NCBI GenBank assembly: GCA_945860295.1
Contig: CAMAQH010000004.1
Coordinates: 1-64,000 of the forward strand
Reading direction: 5' to 3'
Length of the DNA: 64,000 nt
Source of the DNA: Prosthecobacter debontii
Lineage (GTDB): Bacteria > Verrucomicrobiota > Verrucomicrobiia > Verrucomicrobiales > Verrucomicrobiaceae
Shown here: one piece after another, positions 34,449-41,987 of the stretch
Numbering within the stretch: the first letter of the stretch is position 1
How the letters are laid out: every line of letters starts with the position of its first letter
Position numbers and translations under genes: made by a program
Notes under the pieces: generated by a model
Seen by the model: the letters and a program-made list of their open reading frames with translations, nothing else
Told to the model about the DNA's origin: nothing
Databases searched by the model: none

Positions 34449-36539
34449 ATGTTTCACCGGTTAGCACTACTTCTTCTTGCAAGCGGCTCCGTCTTTGGAG
34501 CAGGGTTGAGTATTGAGGAAGGGAAAAAGCACTGGGCAATGATCCCGCCGCAGGTCGTTCCGGGTGCGAGCATCGATAGCTTGATCGACAAGCAGCTTGC
34601 AGAGAAGAAACTCACGCCGAATAAGCCTACGGGTCGTGCGGCGCTCATTCGGCGTCTATACCTCGATCTCACCGGGCTGCCGCCGTCGGACGTGTCCGAC
34701 AAATCCGACCTGTCTGACGTGGTGGATGCTCTCTTAAAGAGTCCGCACTTCGGTGAGCGCTGGGGGCGGCATTGGCTGGACATTGCGCGTTATGCGGACA
34801 GCAACGGGCGCGACCGCAACGTCATGAACTTCCACGCGTGGCGCTATCGTGACTATGTGATCGCGTCGTTGAATGCGGACAAGCCTTACGATGTGTTCAT
34901 CCAGGAGCAGATCGCGGGGGATTTGATGTCGGCGAAAGACACGGTGCAGCGAGATGAGCGATTGACGGCCACCGCGTTCCTTGCGCTTGGAGCAAAGGCC
35001 TTCGAGGAGCAGAAGCAGGATTTGTTTCACATGGATGTTGTCGATGAACAGATCGAGATGATCGGGCGCGGAATCCTTGGCCTCTCCGTGGCTTGCGCAC
35101 GCTGTCACGATCACAAATTTGATCCCATCCCCACGGCCGACTACTACGCCATTGCGGGTATCTTGCGCAGTACGCAGCCGTTATATGGTCATGGGCCGCG
35201 TGGCATCAAGGCGACGATGTTTCATCACACAGAGTTTCATCCGCTCGGTGGTGAAGAGGCGCAAAAGCTGGCTCCTGCAGCGCTGGCTTACTTCACCAAG
35301 CTCGACGTTGACATACTGGCCATGCACACAGCCCGAAGTGACCGCTACCGCGTGCAGAAACGACTGCCAGACGCGAAGCGTGCGGTCGAATCGGCCACCG
35401 GTACTGCCAAAGCGAAGGCAGAAGCCGATTTGAAGGCGATGGAGGCCGAGGTCGCTGAGTGGAACGTCAAAATCAAAAAACTCGAAGACGATGTGGAGGC
35501 ACTCAAAGACGCCGCACCCTCACAACCTGCGTGGACGATGGGTGCGCGTGATCGCAGCGAGATCATCGACTGCCGCATTCACCTTCGAGGGGAAACGACC
35601 AGCCTCGGCGACAAAGTCCCACGCGGCTTTTTGCAGGTGGTATCGCTTCCTGGTGTTAAACGTCCCGCCAAAACGCAAAGCGGTCGTCTGGAGCTAGCGC
35701 AGTGGCTCACGCATCGCGACAACCCACTCACCGCCCGCGTGATGGTGAACCGCGTGTGGCAGAAGCTCTTCGGCCGCGCGCTGGTGACCACGCCGGATGA
35801 TTTCGGCGTGAATGGTGCCAAGCCGAGCCATCCTGAGCTGCTCGATTACCTCGCCGTGCGCTTCATGGAGCAGGGCTGGAGCGTGAAGAAGCTCATCAAA
35901 GAGATTGTGCTATCGAAGGCCTATCAGCGCAGCACGGATCGCTCAGTGAATGCAACGAGGAGCGATCCCGACAACATCTGGCTCTGGCGCATGTCGCCCC
36001 GGCCCGTGGAGGTCGAGGTGCTGCGCGACTCGATTCTCGCTCTCAGCGGCCAGCTTGATCCTTATCCGCCGCAGAAGCAGTTCCTTGAGCGCTTTCATCC
36101 GCAGAAGGACGCGGAGCTTTTCACCTTCAAGCCCTTCCTGACCGCCGATGCCATCGTGGATCACCATCGCAGTGTGTATGTGCCCGTCGTGCGCGGGACG
36201 CTGCCGGAGATGTTTCCGCTGTTCAACTTCGCCTCGCCAGAGCGGCCCGTGGCGCAGCGTGGAGAGAGCATCCTGCCCGCGCAATCGCTCTTCTTGATGA
36301 ACAATTTCTGGGTGCTCGAACAAGCCCGCCACACCGCCACGCGACTGCTCAGCGACACAAGCTTAAGTGACGACACGCAACGCCTGCGCCGTCTCTACGA
36401 ACGCGCTTTCTTCCGTGTTCCCACGCCTGCGGAGCAAAGCCGCGCTCTCGCCTACCTGAAAACCAACGGCCCCGAAACCGCCTGGATAAGCCTTTGCCAA
36501 ACCATCATCGCCAGCGCGGAGTTCCGCGTGGTGAGATAA
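34449..36539 (+). CDS. PSD1-type DUF1549/DUF1553 protein, single heme motif (pair D)
   Basis: A 696-residue secreted protein (signal peptide FHRLALLLLASGSVFG) starting directly with DUF1549 (KKHWAMIPPQVVPGASID; IRRLYLDLTGLPPSD) and lacking the PSCyt1 heme domain. The internal heme motif is [12 protein letters not shown] lysine- and glutamate-rich helical stretch (about 305-350, likely coiled coil) separates it from DUF1553 (ARVMVNRVWQKLFGRALVTT onward). It has the same single-heme layout as pair A. The ATG at 34449 gives the signal peptide. Its DUF1501 partner follows after 14 nt. Confidence 0.86.
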   Translation: MFHRLALLLLASGSVFGAGLSIEEGKKHWAMIPPQVVPGASIDSLIDKQLAEKKLTPNKPTGRAALIRRLYLDLTGLPPSDVSDKSDLSDVVDALLKSPHFGERWGRHWLDIARYADSNGRDRNVMNFHAWRYRDYVIASLNADKPYDVFIQEQIAGDLMSAKDTVQRDERLTATAFLALGAKAFEEQKQDLFHMDVVDEQIEMIGRGILGLSVACARCHDHKFDPIPTADYYAIAGILRSTQPLYGHGPRGIKATMFHHTEFHPLGGEEAQKLAPAALAYFTKLDVDILAMHTARSDRYRVQKRLPDAKRAVESATGTAKAKAEADLKAMEAEVAEWNVKIKKLEDDVEALKDAAPSQPAWTMGARDRSEIIDCRIHLRGETTSLGDKVPRGFLQVVSLPGVKRPAKTQSGRLELAQWLTHRDNPLTARVMVNRVWQKLFGRALVTTPDDFGVNGAKPSHPELLDYLAVRFMEQGWSVKKLIKEIVLSKAYQRSTDRSVNATRSDPDNIWLWRMSPRPVEVEVLRDSILALSGQLDPYPPQKQFLERFHPQKDAELFTFKPFLTADAIVDHHRSVYVPVVRGTLPEMFPLFNFASPERPVAQRGESILPAQSLFLMNNFWVLEQARHTATRLLSDTSLSDDTQRLRRLYERAFFRVPTPAEQSRALAYLKTNGPETAWISLCQTIIASAEFRVVR

Positions 36540-36553
36540 ACAGCAATTCTGTC

Positions 36554-37882
36554 ATGACCACCCGCCGCCAACTCCTCCAGCAAGCCTCCGCAGGCTTTGG
36601 TTATCTCGCGTTTGCCGACATGGCATCGGCGGAGAGCAAACTGAACACGCATTTCCCCGCCAAGGCCAAGCGCGTCATTTTTCTCTGCATGCGCGGCGGT
36701 CCATCGCACATGGAGACGTTTGATCCAAAGCCTGAGCTGACGCGGCGGCATGGCGAAGCGGGACGCAACAAGGGGACAAAGCTGCTCGGCTCGCGCTGGA
36801 AGTTCGCGAAGCATGGGCAGAGCGGAATCGACATCGTGGAGTTGTTCCCCGAGCTGGCGAAGCAGGCGGACAAACTCTGCGTGCTGCGCGGCATGCACAC
36901 CGACAACGAAAACCATCCGCAGGCGCTAGAGCAGCTCCACACCGGCAGTTTTCAGTTTGTGCGGCCATCGATGGGCGCGTGGACGGTTTATGGTCTGGGT
37001 TCGGAAAACGAGAACCTACCCGGCTTCATCAGCATCAATCCGCTCACCGCACTTGGAGGCCTGCGCTATTACTCCAGCGCCTTCTTGCCCGCGTCCAACT
37101 CCGCCACGCTGCTCGGCAATGCGAACCAGCCCGGTGCCAAGCTCCAGCTAGGCAACATCACCAATCCGCGTCTCGACAATCCCGCGCAACGTGGACAACT
37201 CGACCTCTTGCAGGCGATGAATCGCGATCTGCTGGCCCAAACCGGTGATCCGCGTGTGGAGGGCATCATCTCATCCTACGAGCTGGCCTTCCGCATGCAG
37301 GGCGAGCTGCCACGCGTGATGGACCTCAGCGGCGAGAGCAAAGAAACGCTGCAACTCTACGGCGCCGACAAAGCCCCCACGGAGACCTTTGGCCGCCAGT
37401 GCCTGCTCGCGCGTCGCTTCGCCGAGGCAGGCGTGCGCTTCATCGAAATCAGTCATCAGGAGTGGGATCTGCATGGCGGCCTGCAAGGCGGCATGACGCG
37501 GAACTGTGGGCAGATCGACAAACCCATCGCCGGACTGCTGCACGACCTCGATCAGCGCGGCCTGCTCGATGACACGCTCGTCCTCTGGGGCGGCGAGTTC
37601 GGCCGCACGCCCGATGATGCCACGCAGGACGGCCGCGGGCACAACAACAAAGGCTACAGCATGTGGATGGCCGGCGGAGGCGTCAAAGCCGGCCACATCC
37701 ACGGTGCGACCGACGACCTCGGCATCGAAGCCATCGACGGCAAAATCCACATCCACGACCTCCACGCCACCATGCTCCACCTGCTTGGCCTCGATCACGA
37801 GCAACTCACCTTCCGCTATGGTGGCCGCGATTTCCGCCTGACTGATGTGAAGGGCGAGGTGGTGAAGGCCATTCTAGCGTGA
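36554..37882 (+). CDS. DUF1501 protein, Tat-exported (pair D)
   Basis: A 442-residue DUF1501 protein, with signal TTRRQLLQQASAGFGYLAFA. Blocks: [69 protein letters not shown]. The GRDHHP motif of the other copies reads GRGHNN here, so one Asp and one His of the putative metal site are changed. The ATG at 36554 starts the Tat signal. The stop at 37880-37882 opens the second copy of the 70-nt repeat. Confidence 0.87.
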   Translation: MTTRRQLLQQASAGFGYLAFADMASAESKLNTHFPAKAKRVIFLCMRGGPSHMETFDPKPELTRRHGEAGRNKGTKLLGSRWKFAKHGQSGIDIVELFPELAKQADKLCVLRGMHTDNENHPQALEQLHTGSFQFVRPSMGAWTVYGLGSENENLPGFISINPLTALGGLRYYSSAFLPASNSATLLGNANQPGAKLQLGNITNPRLDNPAQRGQLDLLQAMNRDLLAQTGDPRVEGIISSYELAFRMQGELPRVMDLSGESKETLQLYGADKAPTETFGRQCLLARRFAEAGVRFIEISHQEWDLHGGLQGGMTRNCGQIDKPIAGLLHDLDQRGLLDDTLVLWGGEFGRTPDDATQDGRGHNNKGYSMWMAGGGVKAGHIHGATDDLGIEAIDGKIHIHDLHATMLHLLGLDHEQLTFRYGGRDFRLTDVKGEVVKAILA

Positions 37883-37946
37883 CAAATCGCGCCTGACGCA
37901 TTCCGCACACTCTTTGTCGTGGAGTTTGGCTGGTTGGGACCGTTAT
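37877..37946 (+). repeat. 70-nt repeat spanning a DUF1501 stop codon, copy 2
   Basis: Partner of 34303-34372, with about seven differences over 70 nt. It contains the DUF1501 stop codon and conserved element copy 4. Confidence 0.8.
37897..37946 (+). promoter_or_regulatory. Conserved 50-nt upstream element, copy 4
   Basis: Starts CGCATTCCGCACA, then CTCTTTGTCGTGG, and ends CGTTAT (37941-37946). It lies 14 nt after the DUF1501 stop and only 9 nt before the ATG of the beta-helix gene, so transcription from a -10-like CGTTAT would give an essentially leaderless mRNA (inference). Confidence 0.68.
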
Positions 37947-37955
37947 GAACGGCGC

Positions 37956-39563
37956 ATGAAGCCTCTGCTCGCTCTCCTTCTTCTCGCCACCATCACGCTT
38001 GCCGATGACTCGGCAAAGCTCGTCGCCCTGCTCGCGAAAAGCGGCGTGGTGACGATTCCGGCGGCTGATTATCATCTCGATGGCACGAAGCCGATCCCGT
38101 TGCGATCAAACACGACTGTCATGGCTCACGGCGCACGCTTCATCCTGCCGGAGACGTTGCCGGACAAAGCGCGCGTGGTGCTTTTCGCGGGTGCGGATGT
38201 GGCGCACTTCGCCTGGCATGGCGGGGAGTTCATCGGGTATGTGTTTGATCCAGCACGGCAGGAGAACTCCTGGGAGCCGAATGCGAACACGAAGGGCATC
38301 GAGATCACCACAACAAAGCTTGGCGGCACGCACGACATCCTGTTCCGAGATGTGAAGGCGAACGGCATGGCCGCAGCGGTGATCGGCGTGCATGGTTTGT
38401 CCAAAGGCGAGAGCGAGGTCATCGCCTATGCGGAGCGTGTCGCCGTGGAAAGCTGCATGCTGCTGCGCAGTGGCAAGTTCATGTGGGACTACGGTTACCT
38501 CTGGCAGATCATGACCTTCCCGGAGGCCTACGAGTCGTGGGAGGTCGAGCGGGCGAAGATGTATTTTCGCACCGATCTCATGCGCGAGGTGATGTTCAGC
38601 GGCGAGACGGTGAAATTGGATAACTCAGTCAAACCGGCCGCCGTCAGCCAAAATGACGAGCCAACTCAGGCACTGACCTTCATGGGTGAAAGATTGCCGA
38701 AGAACCTCGTTCGCGGCCTCCAATACTTCGTCGTCGAATCCACGCCCACACACATCAAAATCGCCGAAAAGCCCAATGGAACGCCGATTCGCTTTGAGAA
38801 CGATGGCAGCGGCTCGTTAGCCTTCAACGTCCACGCCAACTACCTCGCCGCGTATGCTCCCACAGGCTGTGGGCCTGGCAAGGGAGCCTTCGATATCACC
38901 GGCGCACGCGATGTGCGCGTCACCGGCTGTCAACTCAGTGCCATTGGCGATACGATGCACATTCAGAAGTGCCGGAACATCGTCTTTGCGAACAATCAGA
39001 TTCTCGGCAGCCGCATGGGTGCGTTCTTTTTGGCCGAGTTCTGCCAGAACGCCACCATCATCGGCAATCTCGTCGATGGCACGAATGGCAGCCGCGTCGT
39101 CAGCGTCGAGAAGAGCTGCACGGACGTCACCATGACCGGCAACACCTTCCGCAACGGCGGACGCGGCGCGTGGATCAACCAGCCCGTGAACTTCATCATG
39201 ACCGGCAACGTCTTCATCAACAACACCACGAAGAACGAGCCCGACATGCGACGCGGCCGCATCGCCTTCCAAACCGCCAAGCCCGGCCAATTCCCCGAGC
39301 TTTACTTCACCCTCTACGAACCCGGAGCCACCTACGGTCCCGTCATCGTAAAAGACAACATCTTCATCCTCGGCGATTCCGCTCCCACCGAAGCCGTCAC
39401 CTTCGCCCCGAACGGCCACGACCTCGTCTTCACCGGCAACACTTTCCAAACCAAGCCCGTGACTATCGTCGTTGATCCCACCTGCACCCGCAGTACCATC
39501 GAAAACAACCTCGGCGCGAAGACCGTGAAGAAGCCCGTCGATTTCAATCACGGGCGGCGTTAG
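37956..39563 (+). CDS. Secreted right-handed parallel beta-helix protein
   Basis: A 535-residue protein with a signal peptide (MKPLLALLLLATITLADD). The N-terminus (SGVVTIPAADYHLDGTKPIP) is the pectate-lyase-3/end-sheath-like opening. From about 280 there are repeated beta-helix rungs with N/G turns: ARDVRVTGCQLSAIGDTMHI, CRNIVFANNQILG, CQNATIIGNLVDG, CTDVTMTGNTFRN, NFIMTGNVFINN. Such folds are polysaccharide lyases, glycoside hydrolases or epimerases; no catalytic residues can be assigned by eye. It is preceded by element copy 4, so it probably belongs to the same regulon as the PSD1 pairs. Confidence 0.82.
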   Translation: MKPLLALLLLATITLADDSAKLVALLAKSGVVTIPAADYHLDGTKPIPLRSNTTVMAHGARFILPETLPDKARVVLFAGADVAHFAWHGGEFIGYVFDPARQENSWEPNANTKGIEITTTKLGGTHDILFRDVKANGMAAAVIGVHGLSKGESEVIAYAERVAVESCMLLRSGKFMWDYGYLWQIMTFPEAYESWEVERAKMYFRTDLMREVMFSGETVKLDNSVKPAAVSQNDEPTQALTFMGERLPKNLVRGLQYFVVESTPTHIKIAEKPNGTPIRFENDGSGSLAFNVHANYLAAYAPTGCGPGKGAFDITGARDVRVTGCQLSAIGDTMHIQKCRNIVFANNQILGSRMGAFFLAEFCQNATIIGNLVDGTNGSRVVSVEKSCTDVTMTGNTFRNGGRGAWINQPVNFIMTGNVFINNTTKNEPDMRRGRIAFQTAKPGQFPELYFTLYEPGATYGPVIVKDNIFILGDSAPTEAVTFAPNGHDLVFTGNTFQTKPVTIVVDPTCTRSTIENNLGAKTVKKPVDFNHGRR

Positions 39564-39628
39564 CTCAGCCTTGCCAGCGTCTTGCAATAGCCTAACTTGC
39601 CACCATAGATCCCCGTCCAATCATTAAT

Positions 39629-39808
39629 GTGGAAGAGTTCATCGGCAAGACCGTCGGCAGGCGTGTGCCGCCATCAGGGGCTGGGTTGCAAAAGACTTTC
39701 AATCAGGTGCTGGTGAGCCAGAAGATGAGCATCGGCGTCCGAGGAGTTTTCAGATTTAAATCTCACGAGGAGGCGAACCTATGGACGATGAAGAATCTGA
39801 ACCGCTAG
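39629..39808 (+). CDS. Small protein paired with a nucleotidyltransferase-like gene
   Basis: A 59-residue frame beginning with GTG at 39629 (VEEFIGKTVGRRVPPSGAGL) and ending KSHEEANLWTMKNLNR. The MSIGVRGVFRFKSHEEAN segment is the kind of short conserved C-terminus seen in small genes placed directly before AbiEii/DUF6036-type nucleotidyltransferases. Its last 28 nt overlap the start of that gene in another frame, which suggests translational coupling. There is no good ribosome-binding site before the GTG and the frame is open further upstream without an ATG. It may be an antitoxin-like partner; function unknown. Confidence 0.55.
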   Translation: MEEFIGKTVGRRVPPSGAGLQKTFNQVLVSQKMSIGVRGVFRFKSHEEANLWTMKNLNR

Positions 39809-40299
39809 AAGGTGAGCTAGTCTCAAGAGCACCCACCGAGGAAGATCTCGTAGCCCTTTGCTGTCAGCTCAATTCCTTGGGCGCTCGCTACATGATCATC
39901 GGTGGCTTTGCGATCATGTATGCTGGCTACGGGCGGACGACGGGAGGTGTTGATCTGCTTTTCGACACGGATCTGCCAAATGAAGCCAAGGTTTACCACT
40001 GCCTGGAGTCTCTACCCGACAAAGCTGTACTTCAGCTCAAGCCTGCAGAGGTGAGTCAATACACGGTGGTCCGGGTAGCAGATGAGATCGTCGTGGATCT
40101 CATGCAATCGGCCTCAGGCATCGACTATGCTGAAGCCGTGAAGGAAGTCGTGATCCGCATGGTTCAAGATGTACCCATTCCGTTTGCCTCTCCGAAGCTG
40201 CTGTGGCGGATGAAGAAAAACACGCACCGTGAGAAAGATCGGGCCGATCTGGTCTTTCTTCGCCAGCAGTATCCTGAGGTGGTCGATGACGAATCGTAA
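39781..40299 (+). CDS. Nucleotidyltransferase-fold protein (DUF6036/AbiEii-like)
   Basis: A 172-residue protein with a minimal nucleotidyltransferase fold: RYMIIGGFAIMYAGYGRTTG followed by GVDLLFDTD. In active family members the segment after the RxT is an Asp-x-Asp metal pair (TxDIDLL). Here the first Asp is a Gly (GGVDLLFD), so catalysis may be lost or a neighbouring Asp may substitute. C-terminal FASPKLLWRMKKNTHREKDR and ADLVFLRQ are typical of this group. A GAGG lies just before the ATG. The protein overlaps a small upstream gene and resembles two-gene toxin-antitoxin or abortive-infection modules. Confidence 0.7.
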   Translation: MDDEESEPLEGELVSRAPTEEDLVALCCQLNSLGARYMIIGGFAIMYAGYGRTTGGVDLLFDTDLPNEAKVYHCLESLPDKAVLQLKPAEVSQYTVVRVADEIVVDLMQSASGIDYAEAVKEVVIRMVQDVPIPFASPKLLWRMKKNTHREKDRADLVFLRQQYPEVVDDES

Positions 40300-40723
40300 T
40301 GCGCTCACCATGCTCCTCATACGCGACAACCTCACGCTTACCGACGAACAAGTTCGCTTCGACGTGCCTGCCATCTGCGCCTTGATCCAAACGGCCAATT
40401 GGGCCTCACATCGCAGTGTGGAGCAAATCGCTGAGTCGGTTTGAAATTCAACGAGCCTTGTTTTGATGCGTTATGGGCAGACGGTTGGCTTTGTGCGGGC
40501 CATCACTGATCATTCCGTGAACTCTTACATCTGCGACTTTGTCATTGCCGAAGAATGTCGTGGTGAAAAGCTCGGCACCTGGATGCTGGAGGTGCTGATG
40601 GCGCATCCAGACCTTGCGCGGACGAACCAACTGCTCATCACCGAGAACGCGCAGGCCTTCTATGAGCCGCATGGATTTCTTCAGCATCCTTTCACTTGCA
40701 TGAAGCGTCCTTTCAGGGCGTGA
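40286..40723 (+). pseudogene. GNAT acetyltransferase gene interrupted by an in-frame TGA
   Basis: One reading frame encodes a complete small GNAT protein except for a TGA at 40442-40444. Before it: MLLIRDNLTLTDEQ through WASHRSVEQIAESV, the N-terminal GNAT strands and helix. After it, in the same frame: NSTSLVLMRYGQTVGFVRAI, then the acetyl-CoA loop region FVIAEECRGEKLGTWMLEVL and a C-terminal FYEPHGFLQHPFTCMKR. The R/Q-x-x-G-x-G/A loop reads CRGEKLG. A CGA-to-TGA transition would explain the stop. The ATG at 40286 has a GAGGTGG site and overlaps the end of the nucleotidyltransferase gene. Other genes here use TGA as a normal stop, so recoding is unlikely. Confidence 0.8.
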
Positions 40724-40798
40724 GAGGCGTTATTTGTGTGGGTGATGGGATTGAAGAAGCTGGCGAAATGAGTGCGGCAGCATGCGTTCTTTCTGCGA

Positions 40799-41944
40799 AT
40801 GAAACCTGTCATTATCTTCATCCTTGCTGCAAGCGCCGCGATCTCAGCGGAAACAGCCCAGCCAAAGCCGAAGCCGAAGCCTGCGTTTCAATACGAGTCC
40901 GGTGACATCAAGGTCAGCATTCCCACCGCAGACGAACCTCGTGTGAAGGCATTTGGCGCGGAGTCGATCAAAGCTGCGGCGAAGTATCTGGATGATGGTG
41001 CGACGTGCTGGGTGCGGGAGAAATCCTGCGTGAATTGCCACACGACAGGGCCTTACCTCAGCGAACGTCCGGCTTTAATTCCTCAGCTCGGCAAGGCTAA
41101 CGCAGAGATCGTGGCGGACTTCATCGAGTTCGTACCGGCGAAGATTGCGCCGGTGAAAGAGACGGAGAAAAACGGCCACAAGAATTACCCGGGTGCATTT
41201 ACAGCGGTGTGGCGTTCACTCGGCCTCGCGGAGTGGGATAAGCATGTGACGGGAAAAATCTCCGAGTCCACCGAGCGCTCGCTGCGTGACATGTTTGAGC
41301 GCCAGTCGGCGAGTGGTGCCTTCGTGAGTCATGGTGAGGTGGAGATCCCACACATCACCACGGACTTTGAATTGTCGCTGCAAGCCGCACGCGCCATCAC
41401 CGCCGCTCCAGGCTGGATTGCTGGGCTTCAAGACGAGGCTTTGCGCAGCAAGATCGAGAAGCTCAAATCCTGGCTGCGCGCACCGGAAATCAAAAACGAC
41501 TTTGATCGCGTGCTGCGTCTGCAACTGGCTCACTACATGCCGGACCTCGTCCCGCAGGCTGAGCGTGATGCGGCGCTGGGTTTGCTTTCTTCAAAGCAGC
41601 ACGCCGACGGCGGCTGGAGCACGCGGGACATGTCGGCGCTATACGACTGGCACTTCGAAATGAGTGAATACGTCACCAACCTCATCACGAATCTTCCCGA
41701 TGCTGCCAATCCCGAAAGCGATGCCTACATGACTGCTCTCGCCATCGTGTTGATGCGGCAAAACAACGTGCCTGTGGCTGATGAGCGCATCCAGCGCGGC
41801 CTTGCATGGCTAAAGAAGGAGCAGCGCGTGAGTGGTCGCTGGTGGATGCAGTCGCTGTATCGCGGGAACTACCATTACATCACTTACATCGCGACATGTC
41901 AGGCTTTGAAGGCGCTAGCGCTGTGCGATGAACTCTCCCTTTAA
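40799..41944 (+). CDS. Secreted heme-motif protein with a prenyltransferase/squalene-cyclase-like alpha toroid
   Basis: A 381-residue secreted protein (signal peptide MKPVIIFILAASAAISA, then a short KPKPKPK linker). A c-type heme motif, C77-V-N-C80-H81 (CVNCHTTGPYL), is followed by a helical region with repeats typical of terpenoid-cyclase toroids: LLSSKQHADGGWSTRD, ALAIVLMRQNNVPVADERIQ, GLAWLKKEQRVSGRWWMQSL. It has no DxDD or QW-cyclase catalytic set that I can see. Its 3' end overlaps the region before the pair-E PSD1 gene, so the two are co-transcribed. The combination suggests a cytochrome rather than a cyclase. Confidence 0.72.
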   Translation: MKPVIIFILAASAAISAETAQPKPKPKPAFQYESGDIKVSIPTADEPRVKAFGAESIKAAAKYLDDGATCWVREKSCVNCHTTGPYLSERPALIPQLGKANAEIVADFIEFVPAKIAPVKETEKNGHKNYPGAFTAVWRSLGLAEWDKHVTGKISESTERSLRDMFERQSASGAFVSHGEVEIPHITTDFELSLQAARAITAAPGWIAGLQDEALRSKIEKLKSWLRAPEIKNDFDRVLRLQLAHYMPDLVPQAERDAALGLLSSKQHADGGWSTRDMSALYDWHFEMSEYVTNLITNLPDAANPESDAYMTALAIVLMRQNNVPVADERIQRGLAWLKKEQRVSGRWWMQSLYRGNYHYITYIATCQALKALALCDELSL

Positions 41945-41987
41945 ACGCATGTCGGATTCCACTACGGTCGCAAAAGGTAGCAGCCTG

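Noticed and set aside
40442-40444. TGA read as selenocysteine or tryptophan in the GNAT gene
   Set aside because: GNAT enzymes have no selenocysteine site here, no SECIS-like hairpin was apparent, and TGA serves as the normal stop in several neighbouring genes.
40690-40738. A fifth copy of the conserved 50-nt element upstream of the heme-toroid gene
   Set aside because: GCGTTAT is present near 40729 but the CGCATTTC and TTTGTCG blocks do not align at the required spacing.
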